Shown piece after piece: positions 33,733 through 42,925 of a stretch of DNA of 64,000 bases (its first letter is position 1; the number at the start of each line of letters is the position of its first letter). The notes beneath the pieces are model-generated. The model did no database searches and was not told where the DNA came from. It worked only from the letters and a program-made list of their open reading frames with translations. Origin of the DNA: Streptomyces sp. LBL (GTDB lineage Bacteria; Actinomycetota; Actinomycetes; Streptomycetales; Streptomycetaceae); assembly GCF_029893585.1 (NCBI RefSeq), contig NZ_JARXYX010000037.1, positions 42,848-106,847 of the forward strand, written 5' to 3'. Position numbers and translations under genes: made by a program.

Positions 33733-34606
33733 CAACACGCACACCGCGCCACTCGCGCCACTCGCGCAGGAGAAGGTCCCCACCGTCGTCGTCGACGGCG
33801 TCGACATCGTCTACCGGGTCAACGGCACCGGCGCCGGCCGAGGCTCCGCGACCGCCGCCCTGAACCGTATGCTGCGCCGCAAGCAGACCGAGAAGGCGGC
33901 CGGCGTGCGCAAGGTGCACGCCGTCCGGAACGTGTCGTTCGTGGCGTACCGGGGCGAGGCGATCGGTCTGATCGGGACCAACGGCTCCGGCAAGTCGACC
34001 CTGCTCAAGGCAGTCGCCGGCCTGCTCCCGGTGGAGAACGGCCACATCTACACCGACGGACAGCCCTCCCTGCTCGGCGTGAACGCGGCCCTGATGAACG
34101 ACCTCACCGGCGAGCGCAACGTCCACCTCGGCGGCCTCGCCATGGGCATGTCCCGCGAGCAGGTCAAGGAGCGCTACGAGGAGATCGTCGACTTCTCCGG
34201 CATCAACGAGAAGGGCGACTTCATCACGCTGCCCATGCGCACGTACTCCTCCGGCATGGCAGCCCGGCTGCGGTTCTCCATCGCCGCCGCCAAGGACCAC
34301 GACGTCCTGCTCATCGACGAGGCCCTGGCGACCGGCGACCGCTCGTTCCAGAAGCGCTCCGAGGCCCGCATCCGCGAGCTGCGCAAGCATGCGGGCACGG
34401 TGTTCCTGGTCAGCCACAGCAACAAGTCCATCCGCGACACCTGCGACCGCGTGCTGTGGCTGGAGCGCGGCGAACTGCGCATGGACGGGCCGACGGAGGA
34501 GGTCCTGGAGGCGTACGAGGCGTTCACCGGCGGCCCGGACAAGGCCAGGCCCAAGCCGAATCCGCAGCCCACGCCGAATCCGGCCAAGGTGCCTCTTCCC
34601 TCTTGA
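33725..34606 (+). CDS. ABC exporter ATPase (TarH/Wzt type)
   Basis: 293 residues from GTG 33725. Walker A is GTNGSGKST, the signature is YSSGMAARLRFSIA, and Walker B is VLLIDEALATGD. The N-terminal 70 residues contain VDIVYRVNG and the extended loop before VRNVSFVAYRGEAIG that marks the polysaccharide and teichoic acid exporter subfamily. A Pro-rich tail (KPNPQPTPNPAKVPLPS) replaces the carbohydrate-binding domain of long Wzt proteins. It powers export with the overlapping permease. Confidence 0.92.
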   Translation: MADNTHTAPLAPLAQEKVPTVVVDGVDIVYRVNGTGAGRGSATAALNRMLRRKQTEKAAGVRKVHAVRNVSFVAYRGEAIGLIGTNGSGKSTLLKAVAGLLPVENGHIYTDGQPSLLGVNAALMNDLTGERNVHLGGLAMGMSREQVKERYEEIVDFSGINEKGDFITLPMRTYSSGMAARLRFSIAAAKDHDVLLIDEALATGDRSFQKRSEARIRELRKHAGTVFLVSHSNKSIRDTCDRVLWLERGELRMDGPTEEVLEAYEAFTGGPDKARPKPNPQPTPNPAKVPLPS

Positions 34607-34623
34607 TGCCTGCACACCGAGAA

Positions 34624-34657
34624 AGGGCACCCCGAGCCGTTATGGCCCGGGGCGCCC
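34624..34657 (-). terminator. Terminator hairpin downstream of the glutamate dehydrogenase
   Basis: gggcgccccgggcc and ggctcggggtgccc (minus strand) pair over 14 bp with two G-U pairs around a 5-nt loop. On the plus strand the same positions would be A-C mismatches, so it fits minus-strand transcription better. Confidence 0.55.
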
Positions 34658-34677
34658 TGATGGTCGTAGGGATACCG

Positions 34678-34789
34678 AACCCGTAGGCGTACGAATCCGA
34701 ACCCATAGGCGTACTCGGAACCCGTAGGCGTACGAATCCGCACGATGACGAAACCGTACGCCTACGAAACCTGTACGCCTACGAACCCG
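34678..34789. repeat. Direct and inverted 20-bp repeats between convergent genes
   Basis: Three direct copies around ccgtaggcgtac at 34678-34699, 34699-34717 and 34718-34740. Two inverted copies (gtacgcctacg) follow at 34749-34771 and 34772-34789. Direct and inverted copies can pair over 11 bp. Confidence 0.85.
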
Positions 34790-34810
34790 TGCGCCACGAC
34801 CCCGTTCCGG

Positions 34811-37800
34811 TCACGAATGCGTCCGCAGCAGCGTCCGCATCGTCCGCATCGCCACCGACAGATTCGCCAGATCGAACGTCTCCGAGCCCTGGATCTCGTC
34901 CAGAGTCGTACGCGCCCGGCTCAGGATCGGGGCGTTCTTCTCCTCCCAGGCCTTGAAGCGCTGCTCGGGAATCGAGGTGCCGTTGCCCACCGCGAGGACG
35001 TCCGCGGTGAGCGCCGCGTGGGCCGCGTAGAGGTCCTCGCGAATGGAGGCGCGGGCCATGGACTGCCAGCGGTCCGCGCGCGGGAGTTCGGTGATGCGGT
35101 CCATCAGCTGGGTGATGTGGAGACGGTCGCCTAGGTCGTAGTAGACCTCGGCGACATCCAGCGGGTCCCGGCCCATGCGGTCGGCGACCGAGACGATGTC
35201 GAGCGTCGGGAAGGCGGAGGAGAACCCGGCCACCCTGGTGGCGACCTCGCCCGGGACACCCATGCCGGTCAGCTCGTCGTAGATCTTCTGGTACCACTCC
35301 AGGTCCGCGCCCCGCAGCAGCTTCGGCAGCTGCGACCACACCTGCTCGACGCGGTCGGCGAAGAAGTCGACCGTCTCCGCGAGTTGCAGCGGCTGCGGCC
35401 GGTTGTTGAGCAGCCAGCGCGTGCCGCGCTCGACGAGGCGACGCGAGTGCAGCCGGATGCGGGTCTGCACTGCGGCCTCGACCTTGTTGTCGAGGGCCTC
35501 CACCGCGTCCCACACGACCCCGGAGCGGAAGATCGCGCGGGCCGCGGTCTGCGCCCGGACGATCTCCTCCAGCGAGGCACCGGTCTCCTCGCGCAGACGG
35601 TGCAGATACGTCGTACCGCCGGTGTTGACCGTGTCGTTGACCAGCACGGTCGTGGTGATCTCGCGGTGCAGCGGGTGGGCGTCGATGCGCTCGGCGAGCG
35701 TCTCGCGCAGCGCCGCCGGGAAGTACGTGTGCAGCAGGCCGCGCAGATACGGGTCGTCCGGCAGTGAGGTGCTCAGCAGTTCCTCGGCGACCGTGATCTT
35801 CGTGTACGCCAGCAGGACGGCCGTCTCCGGGCTGGTCAGACCCTGCCCGGAGCCGAGGCGCTCGCGGATCTGGCGGTCGGTGGGCAGGAACTCCAGGGCC
35901 CGGTCGAGCAGGCCGGCGCGCGCCAGGTGGCGCATGTAGCGCTGCTGGGCGTGGAGCATGTCCTTGGACTGGGCGAGCGCGTTGGCGATGGCGGTGTTCT
36001 GCGCGTAGTTGTTGCGCAGGACCAGGTGGCCCACCTCGTCGGTCATCTCGGCGAGCAGCTTGTTGCGCTGCTTGATCGTCATGTCGCCGTCCGTGACCAG
36101 CCCGTTGAGCAGGATCTTGATGTTCACCTCGTGGTCCGAGGTGTCCACGCCCGCGCTGTTGTCGATGGCATCGTTGTTGATCTTGCCACCGTGCAGCGCG
36201 AACTCGATCCGGCCGAGCTGGGTCAGCCCCAGGTTGCCGCCCTCGCCGACGACCTTGACACTCAGGTCGGCACCGTCGACCCGGATCGGGTCGTTGGCCT
36301 TGTCGCCGACGTCCGCGTGGGTTTCCGTGCTGGCCTTGACGTACGTACCGATGCCGCCGTTCCACAGCAGGTCCACCGGCGCCTTGAGGATCGCCTTCAT
36401 CAGGTCGGCCGGCGTCATCTTGGCGACCTTCCCCTCGATACCGAGGGCCTCCCGGATGTGCGCGTTGACCGGGATCGCCTTGGCGGTACGGGGGAACACG
36501 CCGCCGCCCGCGGAGATGAGGCCGCTGTCGTAGTCGGCCCAGCTGGAGCGCGGGAGCTCGAAGACGCGGCGGCGCTCGGCGTAGGAGGTGGCCGCGTCGG
36601 GCTTCGGGTCGAGGAAGATGTGCCGGTGGTCGAAGGCGGCGACCAGCCGGATGTGCTCGCTCAGCAGCATGCCGTTGCCGAACACGTCACCGGACATGTC
36701 GCCGATGCCGACGACGGTGAAGTCCTCGGCCTGCGTGTTGACGCCCAGTTCCCGGAAGTGCCGCTTCACTGACTCCCAGGCGCCGCGGGCGGTGATGCCC
36801 ATGCCCTTGTGGTCGTAGCCCGCGCTGCCGCCGGAGGCGAAGGCGTCGCCGAGCCAGAAGTTGTACTGCTCGGCCACTCCGTTGGCGATGTCCGAGAAGG
36901 TCGCGGTGCCCTTGTCGGCGGCGACGACCAGGTAGGTGTCGTCCTCGTCGTGCCGGACGACCTCGGAGGGCGGAACGACCTCACCGGCGACCATGTTGTC
37001 GGTGATGTCGAGCAGCGCCGAGATGAAGGTCTTGTAGCTGCGGATGCCCTCCGCCAGCCACGCGTCCCGGTCCACGCTCGGGTCCGGCAGTTGCTTGGCG
37101 ACGAAGCCGCCCTTGGCGCCGACCGGCACGATGACGGTGTTCTTCACCATCTGCGCCTTGACCAGGCCGAGGATCTCCGTCCGGAAGTCCTCACGCCTGT
37201 CGGACCAGCGCAGACCGCCTCGGGCGACCTTCCCGAACCGCAGGTGCACGCCCTCCACGCGCGGCGAGTACACCCAGATCTCGAACGCCGGCCGCGGGGC
37301 CGGCAGATCGGGGATCGCCTGCGGGTCGAACTTCATGGAGACGTACTCGTGCGGCCGGCCGCCCTCCGCCTCCTGGAAGAAGTTCGTGCGCAGCGTCGCC
37401 TTGATGACGGTGAGGAAGGACCGCAGGATCCGGTCCTCGTCGAGGCTGGCCACCTGGTCGAGCGCGGCATCCACCTCTTCCAGCAGCGCGTCGACGATCT
37501 CGAACCCGGCCCGCTGCCGGTCCGGCGACATCCTCGCCTCGAACAGCGAGACGAGCAGCCGGGTGGTGTGGACGTTGTTGCGGAGGGTGTCCTCCATGTA
37601 GTCCTGGCTGAACGTCGAGCCCGCCTGCCGCAGGTACTTCGCGTACGCCCGCAGCACCATCGCCTGCCGCCAGGTCAGCCCGGCTCCCAGCACGAGGGCG
37701 TTGAAGCCGTCGTTCTCCGCCTTGCCGGTCCAGCAGGCGGCGAAGGCCTCCTGGAACCGCTCGCGCCCGTCCTCGCCGAGGTAGTCGCCGCTGCCGCTCT

Positions 37801-39745
37801 TCGGCTGGGGCATGCGCAGCCCGAAGTCGTAGATCCAGGCCACGCTCCGGTCGGAGCAGCGCAGTTCGTACGGCCGCTCGTCCATCACCTCGACACCGAG
37901 CCGGTTGAGTACCGGCAGCACCGCGGACAGGGAGATGGACTCGCCCTTGCGGTAGATCTTGAACCGGCGTTCCTCGGGCGCGGCGCCCACGGGCTCGTAG
38001 AGGCTGAGCGAGAAGAAGCCTTTTTCCTCGCTGAGTTCTTCGAGATGGACGAGGTCGGCGACCGCGGAACGCGGGGAATGGTCAGCCTTGTAGCCCTCGG
38101 GGACGGCGGTGCCGTAGCGGCGCAGCAGTTCGGCGGCGCGCTCCTCGCCGAACTCGGCGTTCAGCGCCTCCGCGAAGCCGTCGGCCCAGGAGCGGGCGGC
38201 CTCGACGAGCCGTGCCTCGATGCGCTCCTTGTCGTTGTCGCTGAGCTGCTCCAGCTCGGTGCCCTGCGGAACGCGGACGACGAAGTGCAGCCGGGACAGG
38301 ATCGACTCGGTGTTCCAGGCGGTGAAGTCGACGCTGATACCGCCGAGTTCTTCCTTCAGGATGTCGATGATCCGCAGCCGGACACCGGTCGTGTACCGGT
38401 CGCGGGGAAGGTAGACGAGGGCGGAGTAGTAGCGCCCGTACTCGTCCTGCCGCAGATACAGCCGCAGCCGCCGCCGCTCCTGGAGGTACAGCACGGACGT
38501 GGCGATGGCCTCGAGTTCGTCGGGCGGCGTCTGGAAGAGCTCGTCCCGGGGGTAGGTCTCAAGGATCTGCAGCAGATCGCGCCCGTCGTGGCTGTTCGGC
38601 GAGAACCCGGCCCGCTCCAGCACCTCCTCGACCTTGCGCCGGATGACCGGCACACGCCGCACGGACTCGGTGTACGCGGCCGAGGAGAACAACCCCAGGA
38701 ACCGCCGCTCACCCACGACGTTCCCCTCAGCGTCGAACTTCTTGACGCCGATGTAGTCCAGGTACGACGGCCGGTGCACGGTGGCCCGGCTGTTGGCCTT
38801 GGTCAGCACGAGGAGCTTGTGCTCGCGGGCCTTGGCCCGGGCATCGGCCGGCAACCGCTCGAAGGCGGGGCTGACGGGGTGACTGTCCGCGTCGCCGTGC
38901 TGCGGATCGGACCGCAGTATGCCGAGCCCGGTGCCCGGGACGGCCGCCAGGGAGTCGTCCTCCCGGAGTCGGTACTCCCGGTAGCCGAGAAAGGTGAAGT
39001 GGTCGGCGGCCAGCCAGCGCAGCAGCTCACGGGCCTCCTCGATGTCCTGCTCGCGCAGATCGGAGGCGACGGGTTCCTTGGGCAGCTCGTCCGCCATGCG
39101 CAGGGCCGCGTCCCGCATCTTCTCCCAGTCCTCGACGACCTCACGGGTGTCGGACAGGACCCGCAGCAGGTCGGCGGTGATCTGCTTCAGATCGCTGCGG
39201 TCGGTCTCGCGGTCGATCTCGACATGGATCCAGGACTCGGTGTGCGTGTCGTGCGGAAGATCCTCGGAGGGAGGTGCACCGAGCACCTCGATGAGCTTGC
39301 CGGTCACGTCACGCCGGACGACGATCTGCGGATGGATGACGACGTGGATCCCACTCCCCTGCCGCGTGAGCTCATTGGTCACGGAGTCGACGAGGAAAGG
39401 CATGTCGTCGGTGACGACCTCGACCACCGAATGACTGCACGTCCACCCGTTCTCCTCCACGGTGGGCGTGTACACCCGCACGTTGGCCGTGCCCTGCGGG
39501 CGGTTCTCGGCCAGTCGGTAGTGCGAGAGTGCGGCGCCGAAGATGTCGACCGGGTCCCGGCCCGTGAGGTCCTCCGGTGCGGTGTGCAGGTAGTAGCGCT
39601 GGAGGAACGTGAGCAGGGTGTCCCGGTCAGGTGTGCTCTCGTCCGTCGTCCCGGTCGGTAGGTGGCCCCCGACCGGGCTGTTCTCAGCTACCCGGGCAGC
39701 CCTCTCGAGCAACTCGGCTTTGGCTTCGTCCAGCTTGGTCTGCAT
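34811..39745 (-). CDS. NAD-dependent glutamate dehydrogenase, 180-kDa type
   Basis: 1644 residues from ATG 39745, with AGAGGAC upstream. The length fits the large NAD-GDH (L_180) class first described in S. clavuligerus. N-terminal regulatory segments include HSVVEVVTDDMPFLVDSVTNEL (ACT-like). The catalytic part contains KVARGGLRWSDRREDFRTEI cut at 20, then KAQMVKNTVIVPVGAKGGFV, and the NAD-binding region with GDMSGDVFGNGML. It oxidises glutamate to 2-oxoglutarate and ammonium, mainly for catabolism. A single-gene unit, with terminator structures at 34624-34789 and a repeat-rich region upstream. Confidence 0.96.
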   Translation of the reverse strand: MQTKLDEAKAELLERAARVAENSPVGGHLPTGTTDESTPDRDTLLTFLQRYYLHTAPEDLTGRDPVDIFGAALSHYRLAENRPQGTANVRVYTPTVEENGWTCSHSVVEVVTDDMPFLVDSVTNELTRQGSGIHVVIHPQIVVRRDVTGKLIEVLGAPPSEDLPHDTHTESWIHVEIDRETDRSDLKQITADLLRVLSDTREVVEDWEKMRDAALRMADELPKEPVASDLREQDIEEARELLRWLAADHFTFLGYREYRLREDDSLAAVPGTGLGILRSDPQHGDADSHPVSPAFERLPADARAKAREHKLLVLTKANSRATVHRPSYLDYIGVKKFDAEGNVVGERRFLGLFSSAAYTESVRRVPVIRRKVEEVLERAGFSPNSHDGRDLLQILETYPRDELFQTPPDELEAIATSVLYLQERRRLRLYLRQDEYGRYYSALVYLPRDRYTTGVRLRIIDILKEELGGISVDFTAWNTESILSRLHFVVRVPQGTELEQLSDNDKERIEARLVEAARSWADGFAEALNAEFGEERAAELLRRYGTAVPEGYKADHSPRSAVADLVHLEELSEEKGFFSLSLYEPVGAAPEERRFKIYRKGESISLSAVLPVLNRLGVEVMDERPYELRCSDRSVAWIYDFGLRMPQPKSGSGDYLGEDGRERFQEAFAACWTGKAENDGFNALVLGAGLTWRQAMVLRAYAKYLRQAGSTFSQDYMEDTLRNNVHTTRLLVSLFEARMSPDRQRAGFEIVDALLEEVDAALDQVASLDEDRILRSFLTVIKATLRTNFFQEAEGGRPHEYVSMKFDPQAIPDLPAPRPAFEIWVYSPRVEGVHLRFGKVARGGLRWSDRREDFRTEILGLVKAQMVKNTVIVPVGAKGGFVAKQLPDPSVDRDAWLAEGIRSYKTFISALLDITDNMVAGEVVPPSEVVRHDEDDTYLVVAADKGTATFSDIANGVAEQYNFWLGDAFASGGSAGYDHKGMGITARGAWESVKRHFRELGVNTQAEDFTVVGIGDMSGDVFGNGMLLSEHIRLVAAFDHRHIFLDPKPDAATSYAERRRVFELPRSSWADYDSGLISAGGGVFPRTAKAIPVNAHIREALGIEGKVAKMTPADLMKAILKAPVDLLWNGGIGTYVKASTETHADVGDKANDPIRVDGADLSVKVVGEGGNLGLTQLGRIEFALHGGKINNDAIDNSAGVDTSDHEVNIKILLNGLVTDGDMTIKQRNKLLAEMTDEVGHLVLRNNYAQNTAIANALAQSKDMLHAQQRYMRHLARAGLLDRALEFLPTDRQIRERLGSGQGLTSPETAVLLAYTKITVAEELLSTSLPDDPYLRGLLHTYFPAALRETLAERIDAHPLHREITTTVLVNDTVNTGGTTYLHRLREETGASLEEIVRAQTAARAIFRSGVVWDAVEALDNKVEAAVQTRIRLHSRRLVERGTRWLLNNRPQPLQLAETVDFFADRVEQVWSQLPKLLRGADLEWYQKIYDELTGMGVPGEVATRVAGFSSAFPTLDIVSVADRMGRDPLDVAEVYYDLGDRLHITQLMDRITELPRADRWQSMARASIREDLYAAHAALTADVLAVGNGTSIPEQRFKAWEEKNAPILSRARTTLDEIQGSETFDLANLSVAMRTMRTLLRTHS

Positions 39746-40394
39746 TGTCCTCTGGCTCCTGTCGCGCGCCGTTGCGTGACGTAGAAGGAAGTACGGTTTC
39801 TTCCCCAGTGACGTGACGCCATGACGCGGGATGTCCGGTCTGCTTCGACGCTATGCCGCAAGGTGAGATGAGCGCGGGGTTATCAGCCATTCTCGACACG
39901 CCCTCGGGGTGTGACACTGCTCTCTGTGGCGCGTACGTCCGGGGTGTGTACGGCGTCCTGGGGGCCCTTGTGCCCCCGTCCCGCCCGCGAAGACCAGCGA
40001 CCGCCGCCCGGCCACGGAGGCAATCCGTGCTTTCCGGGCGCACGGCAGGGACAACTGGGCCCCCGCGAACTATCGCGCTGATCACGCCACCAAGGCTATC
40101 GCTCCTCCCAGGGCCCCCGTCATGAGCCGTATGTGTACAAAACCGGGGGTGGAAGTTTGACGTTCTGCACAGGGGCGGGGGCGGGGTCTCCGTGGGGTTG
40201 GGGTTTCCGTGCGGGCGGCGGGCGGCGGGCGGCGGGCGGCGGGCGGCGGGCGGCGGGCGGCGGGCGGCGGGCGGCGGGCGGCGGGCGGCGGGCGGCGGGC
40301 GGCGGGCGAGGAAACCCCACCCCGACACCAGCCACATCACCCCATCGGCGCACGCCCCCTTGGCAATCCGCTCCCGCAGATGCAGGTTGCCGAC
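39746..40394. other. Long intergenic region, repeat-rich
   Basis: 649 bp between the divergent glutamate dehydrogenase and DJ-1 genes. It contains a small hairpin (gggggcccttgtgccccc near 39960) and a long heptamer array at 40211-40308. Open frames here are low-complexity and unlike known proteins; I call no gene. Confidence 0.6.
40211..40308. repeat. Heptanucleotide array (GCGGGCG)14
   Basis: Fourteen uninterrupted copies of gcgggcg, 98 bp. Flanked by a perfect 9-bp inverted repeat: ggggtttcc at 40200-40208 and ggaaacccc at 40310-40318. G-runs on the plus strand every 7 nt. Confidence 0.95.
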
Positions 40395-40961
40395 ATGACC
40401 GCAAAAATCCTCATCGTCACCGGCGACGCCGCGGAGTCCCTGGAAGTCCTGTATCCCTACCAACGCCTGCGTGAAGAGGGCTACGACGTCCACATCGCCG
40501 CACCCACCCGCAAAAAGCTCCAGTTCGTCGTCCACGACTTCGAACCCGGCTTCGACACCTACACCGAGAAACCCGGCTACACCTGGCCCGCCGACCTGGC
40601 CTTCGCCGACGTCGACCCAGGCCAGTACGCCGCCCTCGTCATCCCCGGCGGCCGCGCCCCCGAGTACCTCCGCAACGACCCCGAACTCCGCAAGATCCTC
40701 AAGTCCTTCTTCGACGCCGACAAGCCCGTCGCCCAGATCTGCCACGGCCCCCTGCTCACCGCCGCGATCGACGGCCTCCGCGGCCGGCGCGTCACGGCGT
40801 ACCCCGCCCTGGAGCTGGACATGCAGGCCGCCGGCGCCACCTTCCAGGACGCCGAGGCTGTGGTCGACGGCACCCTGGTCTCCTCCCGCGCCTGGCCGGA
40901 CCACTCCAGCTGGATGCGCGAGTTCCTGACGGTGCTGAGGGCGAAGGCACCGGTGACCTGA
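40395..40961 (+). CDS. DJ-1/PfpI family protein
   Basis: 188 residues from ATG 40395; an in-frame ATG at 40380 (MQVAD before MTAKI) is also possible. The nucleophile elbow is AQICHGPLL with Cys116, and the acidic partner is Glu14 (GDAAESLE). LVIPGGRAPEYLRNDPELR is typical of the PfpI/YhbO group, which includes peptidases, chaperones and deglycase-like enzymes. Probably a cytoplasmic stress protein; the exact reaction is uncertain for the whole family. The upstream heptamer array runs in frame into it but is not taken as coding. Confidence 0.9.
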   Translation: MTAKILIVTGDAAESLEVLYPYQRLREEGYDVHIAAPTRKKLQFVVHDFEPGFDTYTEKPGYTWPADLAFADVDPGQYAALVIPGGRAPEYLRNDPELRKILKSFFDADKPVAQICHGPLLTAAIDGLRGRRVTAYPALELDMQAAGATFQDAEAVVDGTLVSSRAWPDHSSWMREFLTVLRAKAPVT

Positions 40962-40980
40962 GCCTCCACCGCCACCGCCA

Positions 40981-41036
40981 CCGCCCGTGCCGCCGCGAAC
41001 CCGCGGGTAATCCTGCCCCGCAGGCGGCACGGGCGG
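40981..41036. terminator. Terminator between DJ-1 and HAD genes
   Basis: A 14-bp perfect stem (ccgcccgtgccgcc/ggcggcacgggcgg) encloses a smaller hairpin-forming loop, 20 bp after the DJ-1 stop. Confidence 0.65.
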
Positions 41037-41130
41037 ACACACCGGCACCTCACTGCCACGGCCGAGCACCTCCAGCCGTACCCCGGCACCGTCACGACCA
41101 GCCCACCCACTTCAGCCCAGCCCGACCGGC

Positions 41131-41189
41131 CGACTGACTGACCGACCGGCTGGCTGGCTGGCTGACTGACTGACTGACTGACTGACTGG
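41131..41189. repeat. Tetranucleotide microsatellite
   Basis: Mixed gact, gacc and ggct units ending in about six consecutive gact copies (41162-41187). Located between the convergent DJ-1 and HAD genes. Confidence 0.9.
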
Positions 41190-41226
41190 CCCACCGGTCG
41201 ACTCAACCCGCCACGCCACCGCTCCC

Positions 41227-41892
41227 CTACGCCGCCAACCGCTCCGCCTCCACAACCGCCTCCGCCAACGTGTCCACCACCGGCACCCCGAGCTCCTCCA
41301 GGCTGGCCCGCCCGTGCGACCCTCCGGTGTACAGCACGGCCCGCGCCCCCACATGCAACGCCGCCACCGCGTCATCCGCGGCGTCCCCGATCACCACTGT
41401 CCGCGCCGGATCCACCCCCGCGAGCGAAGCCAGATGCCGGACCATGTGCTCGGCCTTGCTCCCCCCGGACGGCCCGGTCCGCCCGTCCACCCGTATGAAG
41501 TGCGCCTCGATCCCGAAGTCCCGTACCAACGGGACGAGTTCGTCATGGACGTACATGCTCAGGATCGACTGGCTGCGCCCCGCCGACCGCCACTCCGTGA
41601 GCAGCTCCACCACCCCCGCCGTGAGCCCGCACCCCACCCGGTGCTCGGCGTAGTACCGGTGGAAGATCTCGTCCATGACCACCCACTCGGCGTCGGTGGG
41701 CAGCCTCCCCATCAACCGCTCGTAGAACTTCGGCACCGGCACGCAGTACAGCGCCCGGTACTGCTCCATCGTGATCGGCGCCAGCCCCAGCTCGGCGAAC
41801 GCCGCGTTCGTCGCCCCGATGATTGCGTCGTTGTCGTGGAACAGCGTGCCGTTCCAGTCCCAGACAATGTGCGCGCCCGTCTTCTTCCCCAT
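41227..41892 (-). CDS. HAD-superfamily phosphatase
   Basis: 221 residues from 41892 (MGKKTGAHIVWDWNGTLFHD). Motif I is DWNGT, with nucleophile Asp12 but Asn in place of the usual second Asp. The cap region follows (LMGRLPTDAEWVVMDEIF), and motif IV is VVIGDAADD. Similar to phosphoglycolate phosphatase-like HADs (Gph/PpaX group). Substrate unknown. The Asn at the acid/base position is unusual for a phosphomonoesterase and may lower or change activity. Confidence 0.88.
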   Translation of the reverse strand: MGKKTGAHIVWDWNGTLFHDNDAIIGATNAAFAELGLAPITMEQYRALYCVPVPKFYERLMGRLPTDAEWVVMDEIFHRYYAEHRVGCGLTAGVVELLTEWRSAGRSQSILSMYVHDELVPLVRDFGIEAHFIRVDGRTGPSGGSKAEHMVRHLASLAGVDPARTVVIGDAADDAVAALHVGARAVLYTGGSHGRASLEELGVPVVDTLAEAVVEAERLAA

Positions 41893-42048
41893 GTCAGAAA
41901 AGTACCCGCCGCCACTGACAATCAAGAGACCCACCGGTGAGACCGGAACGAAGACACCGCAGCGCCGGGCAGCCGAATCCTCGGACAGCGAAGGGCCGGC
42001 TCGCAGTCCCGCTCAGCCCCCAAGCCCCGTTCAGACCCCAAGCCCCAC

Positions 42049-42564
42049 TCAGTCCCCCAGCCCCACCAGGTTCGGGATCTCCTGCGTCGCGAACCACAGC
42101 AGTTCGTGGTCCTCCGCCCCGTCCACCACGAACTGTGCGTCGTCGTCCCCGCTGTCCGCAGCCCCGAGCGCCTCGGCCGCGGCGGTCACATCCGCCACCG
42201 CGTCATCCGCGTCGACGTGCACGGCGGCCGCCTTGGCCAGCCGTACGGTCCCTGCGACCCGTACCTCGCCGAGTGCCGCCGGATCCAGCGCCCGGTCCGG
42301 ATCGGCGGTCGCCGTCCCGTCGGGTACGTCCACGGCGACCACGACCCGGCGCCGCTCCGCACCCGGGTCCGCCGCCAGCAGCCTCAGCGAGGCCGACGCG
42401 GCCCGGTTCAGCGCCGCGTATTCCAGTTCCTCGATGTCGTCGGAGACGTACCACTCGCGCAAGGCCGGCGTGACCGCGTACGCGACGAACGGCCCGGACC
42501 CCAGCTCTCCCGTCTTGTACGCCTCGGCGAGACCGGGAAGGGTCAGGGGGACGTAGACGCGCAT
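42049..42564 (-). CDS. DUF6912 family protein
   Basis: 171 residues from 42564 (MRVYVPLTLPGLAEAYKTGEL). The N-terminal pattern and FVAYAVTPALREWYVSDDIEELEY mark a conserved actinobacterial family without known function. Acidic overall; no membrane segment or catalytic motif. It follows the HAD phosphatase gene region on the same strand but 156 bp upstream of it. Confidence 0.82.
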   Translation of the reverse strand: MRVYVPLTLPGLAEAYKTGELGSGPFVAYAVTPALREWYVSDDIEELEYAALNRAASASLRLLAADPGAERRRVVVAVDVPDGTATADPDRALDPAALGEVRVAGTVRLAKAAAVHVDADDAVADVTAAAEALGAADSGDDDAQFVVDGAEDHELLWFATQEIPNLVGLGD

Positions 42565-42925
42565 GGCTGGCCGCTTTCGTGGTCGGTTGTGTGGAAGTTC
42601 GCCTTGCCGGTTGCGTTGTCGGAGGTTCCGCACAAGCCTCGGCAGGGCGAGCCCACGACTGCAGGAGGGTCTCCAGGATACGTGCGGGCGTCCCCTTTCG
42701 AGTCCCTGCCCCCGTCCCCGTGGGCGTCAATCCGCGACCTCGAAAATCACCCGGCGCATCTCTCCGACAAGGCCTTTTCCCAGACTCGATCACTCGGATA
42801 AGTGAACTGCCCGTCGCCCCGACTCGAACCCGCGGCTCCTTGCCCTCACACCCCACGACCCCGTACAAGATCCCCAACCGCGAAGTTACTGCCCGGTACC
42901 TCCGGGTGATCGAACGGGGACACAC
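42565..42925. other. Divergent intergenic region
   Basis: 361 bp between the DUF6912 gene and the Rv3235-family gene. Presumably holds both promoters. A segment near 42815-42840 looks like a tRNA T-arm but cannot fold as one. No gene seen. Confidence 0.55.

Noticed and set aside
39853..40125. Possible 90-residue gene in the long intergenic region
   Set aside because: No ribosome-binding site, no domain and biased composition; treated as non-coding.
40209..40394. Upstream in-frame extension of the DJ-1 protein through the heptamer array
   Set aside because: It would encode only (AAGGGRR)n-type sequence, has no ribosome-binding site, and DJ-1 proteins begin at MTAKILIVTGD.
42815..42840. tRNA-like T-arm (GGTTCGAGTC on the minus strand)
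   Set aside because: The flanking bases cannot form a T-stem or acceptor stem, and no anticodon arm is present.
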